A DNA stretch of 64,000 bases from Streptomyces zaomyceticus (GCF_014656215.1 NZ_BNBZ01000013.1:62001-126000); one strand, 5' to 3'; shown: positions 15,658 through 24,063, counted from the first letter of the stretch. Program-made: numbers and translations. The notes: generated by a model not told the origin, from the sequence alone.

Positions 15658-16377
15658 TCAGGCCACCAGCTCGCCGAAGGACTCCTCCTCGTCACGGCCG
15701 AAGCTGAGCACCTCGTCCTCGCGCAGCCGCCGCAGCGACCGCCAGATGCTCGACTTCACCGTGCCGACACTGATGTCCAGGATCTCCGCGATCTCCGGAT
15801 CGGTCCGGCCCTCGTAGTAGCGCAGCACCAGCATCGTCCGCTGGAGCTCGGGCAGCCGGGCGAGGGCCTGCCACAGCACCGCGCGCAGCTCCGTGCCGCG
15901 CATCGCGTCCGTCTCGCCCACCGTCTCCGGGAGCTCCTCGGTCGGGTACTCGTTGAGCTTGCGCCGGCGCCAGGCGCTGATGTGCAGGTTGGTCATGGTG
16001 CGGCGGAGGTATCCGCCGACCGCGGCCTTGTCACTGATCCGCTCCCAGGCGCGGTACGTGGAGAACAGCGCGCTCTGGAGGAGGTCCTCGGCCTCGAAAC
16101 GGTCACCGGTGAGGTGGTAGGCGGTGGCGTACAGGGAGGCACGACGCTCCTGGACGTAGGCCGTGAACTCGGCCTCCGAGCAGTTGCGCTCCCCCGTGAC
16201 CTCCCCGTACGCCGCTCCCCCGTCAGCAATGGCGACCATGTACGGCGCCTTGCGCTGACGCCCGACGCTGCGAACGCACCCCCGCCCGTTCACCGCGCCG
16301 GACTTCTCCGTGCTCCGTACGACGTCGTGGAGACGCGTGACTACTGCGCTTGAGGTGGTGCTGTGCAGTGCGTTCAT
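15658..16377 (-). CDS. sigQ: ECF-type RNA polymerase sigma factor SigQ
   Basis: 239 residues. Sigma region 2 is near residues 65-130 (SLYATAYHLTGDRFEAEDLLQSALFSTYRAWERI, GGYLRRTMTNLHISAWRRRK) and region 4 near 170-225 (LARLPELQRTMLVLRYYEGRTDPEIAEILDISVGTVKSSIWRSLRRLR). The N-terminal 50 residues are a family-specific extension. It is divergent from afsQ1/afsQ2, the arrangement known from Streptomyces, where SigQ acts in the AfsQ pathway that links nitrogen/growth conditions to antibiotic production. ATG 16377 follows GGGCGCGAG. An AfsQ1-type box lies 86 bp upstream of its start. Confidence 0.9.
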   Translation of the reverse strand: MNALHSTTSSAVVTRLHDVVRSTEKSGAVNGRGCVRSVGRQRKAPYMVAIADGGAAYGEVTGERNCSEAEFTAYVQERRASLYATAYHLTGDRFEAEDLLQSALFSTYRAWERISDKAAVGGYLRRTMTNLHISAWRRRKLNEYPTEELPETVGETDAMRGTELRAVLWQALARLPELQRTMLVLRYYEGRTDPEIAEILDISVGTVKSSIWRSLRRLREDEVLSFGRDEEESFGELVA

Positions 16378-16462
16378 CTCGCGCCCCCCGTCGGTTGGAG
16401 TGTGTTTCGGTCCGTGTGCCAAGAAGCTTGCCCATCGGACTTCATGGCGTTGTCCGCCGACT

Positions 16463-16478
16463 GTCACAGGCGTGTCAC
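16463..16478. promoter_or_regulatory. AfsQ1 box in the sigQ-afsQ1 intergenic region
   Basis: GTCAC-N6-GTCAC, an exact match to the direct-repeat pattern GTnAC-N6-GTnAC described for AfsQ1. It sits between the divergent genes, closer to afsQ1. It is expected to activate sigQ and possibly autoregulate afsQ1. Confidence 0.8.
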
Positions 16479-16547
16479 AGGCCCCCCTTCAGAAGCGAGC
16501 CTCCCAGCGGTCGAACTCGGACGGCCGAATGCGACAGAATGTTGCCC

Positions 16548-17225
16548 GTGCCTTTTCTGTTGCTGATCGAGGACGACGACGCCATCCGCACGGCCCTCGA
16601 ACTCTCCCTGTCACGGCAGGGCCACCGGGTGGCCACCGCCGCGACCGGAGAGGACGGCCTCCAGCTGCTGCGCGAGCAGCGGCCGGACCTGGTCGTGCTC
16701 GACGTCATGCTGCCCGGCATCGACGGCTTCGAGGTCTGCCGGCGCATCCGCCGCACGGACCAGTTGCCGATCATCCTGCTGACCGCGCGCAGCGACGACA
16801 TCGACGTGGTCGTGGGCCTGGAGTCCGGAGCGGACGACTATGTCGTCAAGCCGGTCCAGGGCCGCGTCCTCGACGCCCGGATCCGGGCCGTACTGCGGCG
16901 CGGCGAGCGGGAGTCGACGGACTCGGCGACCTACGGCTCCCTCGTGATCGACCGTTCCGCGATGACCGTCACCAAGAACGGCGAGGACCTCCAGCTCACC
17001 CCCACCGAGCTGCGGCTGCTCCTGGAGCTGAGCCGCCGGCCCGGACAGGCGCTCTCCCGGCAGCAGTTGCTGCGACTCGTGTGGGAGCACGACTACCTGG
17101 GCGACTCGCGGCTCGTCGACGCCTGTGTGCAACGGCTGCGCGCCAAGGTGGAGGACGTGCCGTCCTCGCCGACGCTCATCCGTACCGTGCGCGGGGTCGG
17201 CTACCGGCTGGACGTCCCTGCGTGA
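16548..17225 (+). CDS. afsQ1: Two-component response regulator AfsQ1
   Basis: 225 residues, OmpR/PhoB family. The receiver domain has the acidic pocket IEDDDA (residues 6-11), phospho-acceptor Asp in VLDVMLPGIDGF (near 52), the Thr of ILLTARSDDID and the Lys of DDYVVKPVQGR. A winged-helix effector domain follows (LQLTPTELRLLLELSRRPGQALSR, LVWEHDYLGDSRLVDACVQRLRAKVED, TVRGVGYRLDVPA). GTG 16548 gives the 225-residue length known for AfsQ1; ATG 16539 is also in frame. CAGAAT lies 7 nt before the GTG, suggesting a near-leaderless mRNA. It overlaps afsQ2 by 4 bp. Confidence 0.93.
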   Translation: MPFLLLIEDDDAIRTALELSLSRQGHRVATAATGEDGLQLLREQRPDLVVLDVMLPGIDGFEVCRRIRRTDQLPIILLTARSDDIDVVVGLESGADDYVVKPVQGRVLDARIRAVLRRGERESTDSATYGSLVIDRSAMTVTKNGEDLQLTPTELRLLLELSRRPGQALSRQQLLRLVWEHDYLGDSRLVDACVQRLRAKVEDVPSSPTLIRTVRGVGYRLDVPA

Positions 17226-18751
17226 GCAAAGGGATCCTCACGCGGCTGCGCCTCTCGAGCCTGCGGCTGCGTCTTGTCGTCGTCTTCGCCCTCGTCGCGC
17301 TCACCGCGGCCGTCTCCGCCTCCGGCATCGCCTACTGGCTGAACCGCGAGGCGGTGCTGACGCGCACCCAGGACGGGGCGCTCAACGACTTCCGGCAGGA
17401 GATGCAGAACCGGGCGGCGACGCTGCCCCTGCGTCCCACCCAGGACGATCTGCGGCGGACCGCCGAGCAGATGGCGACCGGCAGCGCCAACTACCAGGTG
17501 CTGCTGCTGGGTGAGCGGGCGGCGGGGAAGCCGATCGTCGGCGCCTCCGACCCGGACGACTTCACCCTGGCCGACGTGCCGCGCTCGCTGATGGTCGCGG
17601 TGGACACGGAACGGCCGGTGACGGAGGGGAACCCGTACCCGTACCACCTGTTCTGGCAGCGTACGGAGCGGAACGGGACGCCGTACCTGGTCGGCGGGAC
17701 GCGGATCGACGGCGGCGGGCCCGCCGGCTACATGTTCAAGTCGCTGGCCGCGGAGAAGGCCGACCTGAACTCGCTCGCCTGGTCGCTGGGGATCGCCACC
17801 GCGCTCGCGGTGGCCGGATCCGTGCTGCTGGCGCAGGTCGCGGCGACGACCGTGCTGCGTCCGGTGCACCGGCTCGGCGAGGCGGCCAAGCAGCTCGGCG
17901 AGGGCAAGCTCGACACCCGGCTCCGGGTCACCGGCGCCGACGAACTGGCCGATCTCACCCGCACGTTCAACAGCGCGGCCGAGTCCCTGCAGAAGAAGGT
18001 CGCCGACATGAGCGCCCGGGAGGAGTCCTCCCGGCGTTTCGTGGCCGACATGTCGCACGAGCTGCGCACCCCGCTGACCGCGCTCACCGCCGTCACCGAG
18101 GTCCTGGAGGACGAGCAGGACTCCCTCGACCCGATGATCGCCCCCGCGGTGGCGCTGGTGGTCAGCGAGACCCGGCGACTCAACGACCTGGTGGAGAACC
18201 TGATGGAGGTGACCCGCTTCGACGCGGGCACCGCACGGCTCGTCCTCGACGAGGTGGACATCGCCGACCAGATCACCGCGTGCATCGACGCGCGGGCCTG
18301 GCTGGACGCCGTCGACCTGGACGCCGAGCGCGGGATCGTGGCGCCGCTCGACCCGCGCCGGCTCGACGTCATCCTCGCGAACCTGATCGGGAACGCGCTG
18401 AAGCACGGCGGTTCGCCGGTCCGGGTCTCGGTGCGCACCGAGGAGGACGAACTGGTCATCGCGGTGCGGGACCACGGCCCCGGCATCCCCGAAGAGGTGC
18501 TGCCGCACGTCTTCGACCGCTTCTACAAGGCGAGCGCGTCACGGCCGCGGTCCGAGGGCAGCGGGCTCGGTCTGTCGATCGCCATGGAGAACGCGCTGAT
18601 CCACGGCGGTTCGATCACCGCGTCCAACTCGGTCGGCGAGGACGGGGCGGTGGACGGCGCGGTGTTCGTGCTGCGGCTGCCGCTGGACGCGTCGGGGATC
18701 ACGCGCGAGGTGCAGACCCGCAGCAGCCAGGGCGAGGTGGAGGAAGCGTGA
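17222..18751 (+). CDS. afsQ2: Sensor histidine kinase AfsQ2
   Basis: 509 residues. A membrane helix near 17-38 (LRLVVVFALVALTAAVSASGIAYWL), an extracytoplasmic sensor of about 150 residues, a second helix near 185-205 (LGIATALAVAGSVLLAQVAA), a HAMP domain (VLRPVHRLGEAAKQLGEGKLDTRL), HisKA with the phosphorylated His in SRRFVADMSHELRTPLTALTAV, and the ATPase boxes NLIGNALKHGG (N), RDHGPGIPEE (G1), FDRFYKAS (F) and GSGLGLSIA (G2). GTG 17222 overlaps the afsQ1 stop (GTGA). It phosphorylates AfsQ1 in response to an unknown wall or nutrient signal. Confidence 0.93.
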   Translation: MSKGILTRLRLSSLRLRLVVVFALVALTAAVSASGIAYWLNREAVLTRTQDGALNDFRQEMQNRAATLPLRPTQDDLRRTAEQMATGSANYQVLLLGERAAGKPIVGASDPDDFTLADVPRSLMVAVDTERPVTEGNPYPYHLFWQRTERNGTPYLVGGTRIDGGGPAGYMFKSLAAEKADLNSLAWSLGIATALAVAGSVLLAQVAATTVLRPVHRLGEAAKQLGEGKLDTRLRVTGADELADLTRTFNSAAESLQKKVADMSAREESSRRFVADMSHELRTPLTALTAVTEVLEDEQDSLDPMIAPAVALVVSETRRLNDLVENLMEVTRFDAGTARLVLDEVDIADQITACIDARAWLDAVDLDAERGIVAPLDPRRLDVILANLIGNALKHGGSPVRVSVRTEEDELVIAVRDHGPGIPEEVLPHVFDRFYKASASRPRSEGSGLGLSIAMENALIHGGSITASNSVGEDGAVDGAVFVLRLPLDASGITREVQTRSSQGEVEEA

Positions 18752-19386
18752 GGCGCCGCACCTTCGGGCGTACGGCCGGTACGGGAGCCCTGGTGGCCGC
18801 CGCGCTCACCGCGCTGGTCACCGGCTGCGGGATCAGGACCACCTCGGTCCCGGTCGACGCGGGCGCGGCGCCGTCCCGGGTCCCGTGCAGCGTCACCGAG
18901 GAGGGGACGACGGGGGCGGCGGTGCAGGGCGTCCCGGTCCGGGTGTACCTGGTCTGCGGGTCCCAGCTGGAGGCGGTGGACCGGCGGTCGCCGCTGCCGG
19001 AGGAGAAGGCCGGCGGCGACCCGGTGCTCACGGCGAACGAGCTGCTCGCGCAGCTGCTCGCCGAGCCCTCGGAGAGCGAGAAGAAGGCCGGGTTCACGAC
19101 GGCGGTGCTCGGCCCGCTGGTGGTGAGCGGCGGCCGCCGGATCGACCCGGCGGGCACGCTGCGGCTGAGCCGCCAGCCCGAGGACCTGGCCCCGACGGCC
19201 CTGTCGCAGCTGGTCTGCACCTTCGCGGCGAGCTCGGCGGGCGCGGGCGACCGCACGGTGCTGCTCGGCGGCCCCGGCGCGTACGCCCCGAAGCGCTACC
19301 GCTGTACGACGGAGCTGCGCGAGCGCCCGGAGTCCGCTCCGCCGACGGCGCCCGCACCGGCCCCGTCGGTCACCGCCACGGGCTGA
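18748..19386 (+). CDS. Lipoprotein co-transcribed with afsQ1-afsQ2
   Basis: 212 residues. GTG 18748 overlaps the afsQ2 stop by 4 bp. The N-terminus is a basic n-region, hydrophobic core and lipobox LVTGCGI. The mature region contains the segment VRVYLVCGSQLEAVDRR and ANELLAQLLAEPSESEKKAGFTTAV, reminiscent of GerMN-like domains of Streptomyces lipoproteins, and ends in a Pro/Ala tail. Several Cys pairs (RVPCSV, LVCGS, QLVCTFA, RCTTEL) could form disulfides. Its coupling to the kinase suggests an accessory ligand sensor for AfsQ2. Confidence 0.8.
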   Translation: MRRRTFGRTAGTGALVAAALTALVTGCGIRTTSVPVDAGAAPSRVPCSVTEEGTTGAAVQGVPVRVYLVCGSQLEAVDRRSPLPEEKAGGDPVLTANELLAQLLAEPSESEKKAGFTTAVLGPLVVSGGRRIDPAGTLRLSRQPEDLAPTALSQLVCTFAASSAGAGDRTVLLGGPGAYAPKRYRCTTELRERPESAPPTAPAPAPSVTATG

Positions 19387-19479
19387 CCGGACCCCCTCGG
19401 GGAGGTCGGGGCGGTGTCCTCGCGAGCCCGGGGCCGACCCGGCGGAACCGATTCCGCCGTTCCGGGCGTCTTGGGGGGC

Positions 19480-20061
19480 GTGCAGCGTCAAGGTTCGGGC
19501 GGCAGTGCCGCCGTGGTCGTCCGCGTGGCGGGGTTCGTCCTCGTCCTCGCGCATCTGCTGCTCGTCGCCTGGATCAGCCTGCGCCCACGGGACGTGGCCT
19601 GGGTGACCGCGCCGAACATCGTCCCCCTCGACGGCCTCCGCGCCGACCTCGCCCTCGGCACCGCCGAGGCCGCCCGGCTGATCGGCGAGGGGCTGCTGCT
19701 CCTCGCCCCGCTCGGGGTGCTGCTGCCGATGGCCGACGGGCGGCTCCGGGTGTCCGGGTGGGCCTCGCTGACCCGGACGACCGCCGCCGGTGCCCTCGTG
19801 TCGCTCGCGGTGGAACTTCTGCAGACCGCCGTACCCGGTCAGGTGGTGGACGTGGACTCGGTCCTCCTGAACACCGCCGGGGTGGCGCTCGCGCATCTCC
19901 TCCTCGTCCCTGCCGGACGGACCTGGCTGCGCCGCAGGTCGGACGCGGGAAGCGCGGACTCCTCCGTGGGTACCGGGCCGGGCCGGGGTTCCCCCCTGCT
20001 GCGGAACGAGGGCTCTCAGGGTGCGACCCCGAGGATTACCAGGGTCCCGATCGCCCGGTAG
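19480..20061 (+). CDS. VanZ-family membrane protein
   Basis: 193 residues with about four hydrophobic helices. The VanZ-like pattern is visible: RVAGFVLVLAHLLLVAWISLRP in helix 1, WVTAPNIVPLDGLRADL (the NxxPF/NIxP region), EGLLLLAPLGVLLPM, then SLAVELLQTAVPGQVVDVDSVLLNTAGVALAHLLL, the conserved E-x-x-Q...D-x-x-D-x-x-x-N-x-x-G core. The C-terminal 40 residues are disordered. GTG 19480, preceded by GGGGGG, is chosen over 19414. The function of VanZ domains is poorly known; some affect sensitivity to glycopeptides. Confidence 0.82.
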   Translation: MQRQGSGGSAAVVVRVAGFVLVLAHLLLVAWISLRPRDVAWVTAPNIVPLDGLRADLALGTAEAARLIGEGLLLLAPLGVLLPMADGRLRVSGWASLTRTTAAGALVSLAVELLQTAVPGQVVDVDSVLLNTAGVALAHLLLVPAGRTWLRRRSDAGSADSSVGTGPGRGSPLLRNEGSQGATPRITRVPIAR

Positions 20062-20151
20062 ACCGACGCCCCGGACCCCCTTCCGGCGGCAGTATGGAGT
20101 CATCGGGAGCCCGACGGAGCGGCTCCCGGACCGACTCCGAAGGAGCCCACC

Positions 20152-20352
20152 ATGGCCGCACTGACCCGCCCCCGTGACGGACGCGTGATCGGCGGAGTGT
20201 GCGCGGGCCTGGCCCGGCGCTTCGGCATCTCCTCCAACACGATGCGCCTGATCTTCCTGGTCTCGTGTCTGCTGCCCGGCCCGCAGTTCCTGATCTACCT
20301 CGGCCTGTGGATCTTCCTGCCGGACGAGCGGAAGAGCACCACGGCCTGGTAG
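20152..20352 (+). CDS. Small PspC-domain membrane protein
   Basis: 66 residues, essentially a single PspC domain: RPRDGRVIGGVCAGLARRFGISSNTMRLIF followed by the hydrophobic helix VSCLLPGPQFLIYLGLWIFLP. PspC domains are associated with membrane-stress responses. ATG 20152 follows GAAGGAG. It is followed by a strong terminator, so it is probably the last gene of its unit. Confidence 0.85.
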   Translation: MAALTRPRDGRVIGGVCAGLARRFGISSNTMRLIFLVSCLLPGPQFLIYLGLWIFLPDERKSTTAW

Positions 20353-20370
20353 CCGCGGAGGATCGACGTG

Positions 20371-20418
20371 CGCCGAAGGGGCGCGTACCCGGGAGACCGG
20401 GTGCGCGCCCCTTCGGCG
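20371..20418. terminator. Bidirectional hairpin terminator
   Basis: 22-bp arms (20371-20392, 20397-20418) with one G-U pair and loop GAGA, between the convergent pspC and small secreted protein genes. Confidence 0.9.
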
Positions 20419-20445
20419 TCGATACGTCGAGCCCTACGGCACGGT

Positions 20446-20811
20446 TCAGCCGAGCGGCAGGCCCTGCAGCGGCAGGCCGCCGAGGAGGCCGCCGAGCGGG
20501 GTGGCGCCGAGGCCGCCGGCGGCGGCGTCGAGCGGGAGGCTCTGGGTGGCCTGGCCGGCGGCGGCCGGGAGGGTCTTCACACCCTGGTCGAGGCCCTGGC
20601 CGAGGGCGCCCTGGCCGGCACCGAGGGACTCGGCGGCGCCGTCGGGGAGCTTGGTGAGGTCGTCACCCACCGGCACGGTCTGGGTGACCAGGCCGAGCGC
20701 GTCGGGGGTGGCGGGCACGACCGGGGCGGCGGAGGCCGTGCCGGCGGCGGCAGCGGCGAAAGCGGCACCGAGAGCGGCGACACCGAGCTTCTTGGCGGCA
20801 GACTGCTTCAT
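20446..20811 (-). CDS. Small secreted Ala/Gly/Leu-rich protein of unknown function
   Basis: 121 residues. The signal peptide has KKLGVAALGAAFAAAAAGTASA-like features ending at an ASA-AP cleavage site near residue 28. The mature part lacks Cys and ends in a repetitive Gly/Leu/Pro tail (GGLLGGLPLQGLPLG). ATG 20811 follows AAGGAAGA; an upstream in-frame ATG at 20919 would add a non-signal extension and is rejected. It is similar in size and character to the product of 14355-14753. No function can be assigned. Confidence 0.75.
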   Translation of the reverse strand: MKQSAAKKLGVAALGAAFAAAAAGTASAAPVVPATPDALGLVTQTVPVGDDLTKLPDGAAESLGAGQGALGQGLDQGVKTLPAAAGQATQSLPLDAAAGGLGATPLGGLLGGLPLQGLPLG

Positions 20812-20929
20812 CTGAAAATCTTCCTTGGGGAATCCGGGGGCTTCCGGGAAAGCCGGGAGGGGAAATCCTGGGAATGCAGAGCGGCTCTGCAACCTAACCA
20901 GTGAACGATCCCTCCGCAAACACCGGAAA

Positions 20930-20958
20930 GCGGCCGGGTGTCGCGCTTTCCCGGCCGC
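20930..20958 (-). terminator. Hairpin downstream of adenosine deaminase
   Basis: 9-bp arms GCGGCCGGG (20930-20938) and its complement (20950-20958) with an 11-nt loop. It lies just after the add stop codon and before the next gene in the same direction. Confidence 0.75.
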
Positions 20959-20983
20959 TCCGTTCCCCGTGACGGGGTGCTGT

Positions 20984-22138
20984 TCAGCCCGCCGTGCGGG
21001 AAGACTCGCTGGTCGTGGCGGTCTGCTGGAACAGCCATTCGGACTTCAGTTCGGCGTATCCGGGCTTGATGACCTCATTGATCATGGCCAGGCGTTCATC
21101 GAAAGGAATGAACGCTGATTTCATCGCATTGACCGTGAACCACTGCATGTCGTCGAGCGTGTAATCGAATGCCTCGGTCAGGAGCTCGAATTCCCGGCTC
21201 ATGCTCGTGCCGCTCATGAGCCGGTTGTCGGTGTTGACCGTGGCCCGGAAGTGCAGCGTGCGGAGCAGACCGATGGGGTGCTCGGCGAACGAGGGCGCCG
21301 CGCCGGTCTGGAGGTTGGAGGAGGGACACATCTCCAGCGGGATCCGCTTGTCGCGGACGTAGGCGGCGAGCCGGCCGAGGGTCACCGAACCGTCGTCGGC
21401 GACCTCGATGTCGTCGATGATCCGGACGCCGTGCCCCAGCCGGTCGGCGCCGCACCACTGGAGCGCCTGCCAGATGGAGGGCAGCCCGAAGGCCTCGCCC
21501 GCGTGGATCGTGAAGTGGTTGTTCTCCCGCTTGAGGTACTCGAAGGCGTCGAGGTGGCGGGTGGGCGGGTAGCCGGCCTCGGCGCCCGCGATGTCGAAGC
21601 CGACGACGCCGGAGTCGCGGTAGCGGTTGGCGAGTTCGGCGATCTCCAGGGCGCGGGCCGCGTGCCGCATGGCGGTGAGCAGGGCGCCGACCCGGATGCG
21701 GTGGCCGTTCGCCCTGGCCTGGCGCTCGCCCTCCCGGAAGCCCTCGTTGACGGCCTCCACCACTTCTTCGAGGGTGAGGCCGCTCTCCAGGTGCTGCTCG
21801 GGGGCGTAGCGCACCTCCGCGTAGACGACGCCGTCCTCGGCGAGGTCGACGGCGCACTCGGCGGCGACGCGGAAGAGGGCGTCGCGGGTCTGCATGACGG
21901 CGCAGGTGTGCGCGAAGGTCTCCAGATAGCGCTCCAGGGACCCGGAGTCGGCGGCTTCGCGGAACCAGATGCCGAGCTTGTCGGGCTCCGCCTCGGGGAG
22001 CTGCCGATAGCCCTGCTCCCGGGCGAGTTCGATGATCGTGCCGGGGCGCAGTCCGCCGTCGAGGTGGTCGTGGAGCAGCACCTTCGGGGCACGGCGGATC
22101 TGATCCGCGGTGGGGACGCTGGGGGTCTGGCTCGTCAT
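20984..22138 (-). CDS. add: Adenosine deaminase
   Basis: 384 residues of the TIM-barrel amidohydrolase family that converts (deoxy)adenosine to (deoxy)inosine. The zinc ligands and catalytic residues are visible: LLHDHLDGGLRP (HxD, near residue 22; usual bacterial form is HxHLDG, here HDHLDG), FTIHAGEAFG (His and Glu, near 215), RLGHGVRII (His near 243), and EMCPSSNLQTG (near 277); the final metal Asp lies in TVNTDNRLMSG (near 308). ATG 22138 is preceded by TAGAGT 6 nt upstream, so the mRNA may be leaderless; the nucleoside operator sits just behind that -10 box. It feeds inosine to the phosphorylase encoded at 3054-3857. Confidence 0.93.
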   Translation of the reverse strand: MTSQTPSVPTADQIRRAPKVLLHDHLDGGLRPGTIIELAREQGYRQLPEAEPDKLGIWFREAADSGSLERYLETFAHTCAVMQTRDALFRVAAECAVDLAEDGVVYAEVRYAPEQHLESGLTLEEVVEAVNEGFREGERQARANGHRIRVGALLTAMRHAARALEIAELANRYRDSGVVGFDIAGAEAGYPPTRHLDAFEYLKRENNHFTIHAGEAFGLPSIWQALQWCGADRLGHGVRIIDDIEVADDGSVTLGRLAAYVRDKRIPLEMCPSSNLQTGAAPSFAEHPIGLLRTLHFRATVNTDNRLMSGTSMSREFELLTEAFDYTLDDMQWFTVNAMKSAFIPFDERLAMINEVIKPGYAELKSEWLFQQTATTSESSRTAG

Positions 22139-22144
22139 CTCCGC

Positions 22145-22166
22145 ACTCTAGCCCCTACGCGCGTAG
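22145..22166 (-). promoter_or_regulatory. add promoter -10 and nucleoside operator
   Basis: A perfect CTACGCGCGTAG is at 22155-22166. The -10 candidate TAGAGT (22150-22145 on the minus strand) follows it immediately, 6 nt before the add ATG. The site would block the promoter when occupied. Confidence 0.7.
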
Positions 22167-22243
22167 AGCGCGCCTTGTGGCACGGTGTCCGTCACGGCCT
22201 TTTTCAGGTGCGGTCCGGAATCCCGAACACCTAGCGTGGGCCC

Positions 22244-23014
22244 ATGACTTCCACCCCGACCGACGCCGGGCTGCGGCGTATCCGTACGTCCCTGTCCGCC
22301 TTCCACCGTCGCCAGGCGGGCCGGACCGTCGACTTCCCCGGCGGATTCGCCGCGCTCGACGACCTGTACACGCATTCCCGGGGCAACAACCACCTGCTGG
22401 TCGACGGCGAGACCGACCCCGAGGCACTGCCCGCGCGGGCCGAGGAGCTGCTCGGGCATCTCCCGTACCGGCTCCTGTTCGTCGTCGACGAGGTCGCGGC
22501 CGCCTGCCGGGGCCCGCTGGAACGGGCCGGATACGTCCACACGGCCATCGACCTCATGCGGCACACCGGCCCGGTGCCGGCGCACGGCGGGGCCCGGCCG
22601 GTGGACATGGAGGAGCTGCGGGCGCCGGCCGCGGAGGCCTGGCGCCGGTTCGCGCCCGGGGTGAGCGACGAGGAGGTGCACCACCTGGTGGAACGGCGCG
22701 CGGCCCGGCTCCGGGCCGCCGAGGAGGTGCGGTTCCTCGCCGCCCGCACCGAGGACGGCGAGGTGGCGTCGTGGGTCGATCTGTACCTCGACCCGTCGAC
22801 CGGGGTCGCCCGCGTCGAGGACCTGGTCACCGCCGAGAAGCACCTCGGGCGGGGCCATGCCGGGCGGGTCCTCGACACGGCGCTGCACCTGGCGGCCGAG
22901 GCCGGCTGCGATCTCCGCTTCCTCAGCGCGAAAAGGGCGAACTGGCCGCACCGCTGGTACGGGCGGAAGGGCTTCGCCGTCGTCGACACCGTCCACTGCT
23001 ACGAGAAGGTGTGA
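22244..23014 (+). CDS. GNAT-family N-acetyltransferase
   Basis: 256 residues. The C-terminal half is a GNAT domain: VASWVDLYLDPSTGVARVEDLVTAEKHLGRGHAGRVLDTAL carries strand 4 and the acetyl-CoA pyrophosphate loop (RGHAGRVL), followed by FLSAKRANWPHRWYGRKGFAVVDTVHCYEKV. The N-terminal half is a divergent, possibly degenerate second domain. TAGCGT lies 6 nt before the ATG, suggesting a leaderless mRNA. It is directly followed by a carboxypeptidase gene. The acceptor substrate is unknown. Confidence 0.83.
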   Translation: MTSTPTDAGLRRIRTSLSAFHRRQAGRTVDFPGGFAALDDLYTHSRGNNHLLVDGETDPEALPARAEELLGHLPYRLLFVVDEVAAACRGPLERAGYVHTAIDLMRHTGPVPAHGGARPVDMEELRAPAAEAWRRFAPGVSDEEVHHLVERRAARLRAAEEVRFLAARTEDGEVASWVDLYLDPSTGVARVEDLVTAEKHLGRGHAGRVLDTALHLAAEAGCDLRFLSAKRANWPHRWYGRKGFAVVDTVHCYEKV

Positions 23015-23019
23015 GCCAA

Positions 23020-24063
23020 ATGCCCCACCCCGTGCACCCGCCCAAGCCCCGGCCCGGCGACAAGGTCGCGATCGTCTCCCCCTCGGGCGGCCTGCCCGGT
23101 CTCTTCCCGCGGCCCTACGAACTGGGGCTCGCCCGGCTGCGCGAGGAGTTCGGTCTGATCCCGGTCGAGTACCCGACCACCCGCGCGTGGGGCTCCACGC
23201 CCCGGGAGCGCGCGGCCGACCTGAACGCCGCGTTCGCCGACCCGGAGATCAAGGCCGTCCTCGCGACCATCGGCGGCGAGGACCAGATCACCGTGCTGCC
23301 CCATCTGGACCGGGAGTTGATCCGTGCCCACCCGAAGCCGTTCTTCGGGTACAGCGACAACACCAACCTCCTGCTCCTCCTGCTCAACCTCGGTGTCGTG
23401 AGCTATCACGGCGGCTCGGTGATGGTGGAACTCGGCAGGCCCGGGGCGCTCCACCCGCTGACGGCCCGCTCGCTGCGGGCCGCGCTGCTCGGCTCCGGCC
23501 CGTACGAACTCACGCCGTCGGCGGACGTCGGCGACGTCAACGGGCCGTGGGACGCGCCGGAGACCTTCGCGCGCGAACCGGAGACGGAGCCGGCCGACGG
23601 CTGGTTCTGGCACAACGCCGACCGGGTCGTCACCGGCACCGGCTGGGGCGGCTGCCTGGAGATCCTGGCCTGGATGCTGATGGCCGACCGGGAGATCCGG
23701 CCGGTCGAGGAGTACGCCGGGCAGGTGCTCTTCCTGGAGACCTCCGAGGAGATGCCGAGCGCCGACGAGGTGTACCGGATCCTGCGGAACATGGGGGAGC
23801 GCGGGCTGCTGCGGCAGTTCCCGGCCGTTCTGATGGCCCGGGCCAAGAGCTGGAGCTTCGGACAGCCGCTGGAGGGACCGGCCAGGGCCGCGTACCGGAA
23901 GGACCAACGCGAGGCGGTGCTCAAGGCGTTGAGCGAGTACGCGCCCCAGTCCCTGGCGGTCTTCGACGTCGACTTCGGGCACACCGACCCGCAGCAGGTG
24001 CTCCCCTGCGGCGGCCCGATCCGGGTCGACGGCCCCGCCCGCCGCATCACCGTCACCTACTGA
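23020..24063 (+). CDS. LD-carboxypeptidase (peptidase S66, MccF-like)
   Basis: 347 residues. The nucleophile Ser is in PFFGYSDNTNLL (near residue 113), a Glu-containing segment is near 240 (LFLETSEEMPSADEVYRIL), and the catalytic His is in DVDFGHTDPQQVLPCGG (near 320). The N-terminal GDKVAIVSPSGGLPGLF and IGGEDQITVLPHL are typical of S66 enzymes. These remove the terminal D-Ala of tetrapeptides in wall recycling, or, as MccF, inactivate microcin C-type nucleotide antibiotics. ATG 23020 has GAGAAGG at good distance; the upstream GTG 23011 overlaps the previous stop and is the alternative. Confidence 0.87.
   Translation: MPHPVHPPKPRPGDKVAIVSPSGGLPGLFPRPYELGLARLREEFGLIPVEYPTTRAWGSTPRERAADLNAAFADPEIKAVLATIGGEDQITVLPHLDRELIRAHPKPFFGYSDNTNLLLLLLNLGVVSYHGGSVMVELGRPGALHPLTARSLRAALLGSGPYELTPSADVGDVNGPWDAPETFAREPETEPADGWFWHNADRVVTGTGWGGCLEILAWMLMADREIRPVEEYAGQVLFLETSEEMPSADEVYRILRNMGERGLLRQFPAVLMARAKSWSFGQPLEGPARAAYRKDQREAVLKALSEYAPQSLAVFDVDFGHTDPQQVLPCGGPIRVDGPARRITVTY

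Noticed and set aside
20812..20919. ATG at 20919 for the small secreted protein
   Set aside because: It would place 36 residues before the signal peptide; ATG 20811 has a good ribosome binding site.
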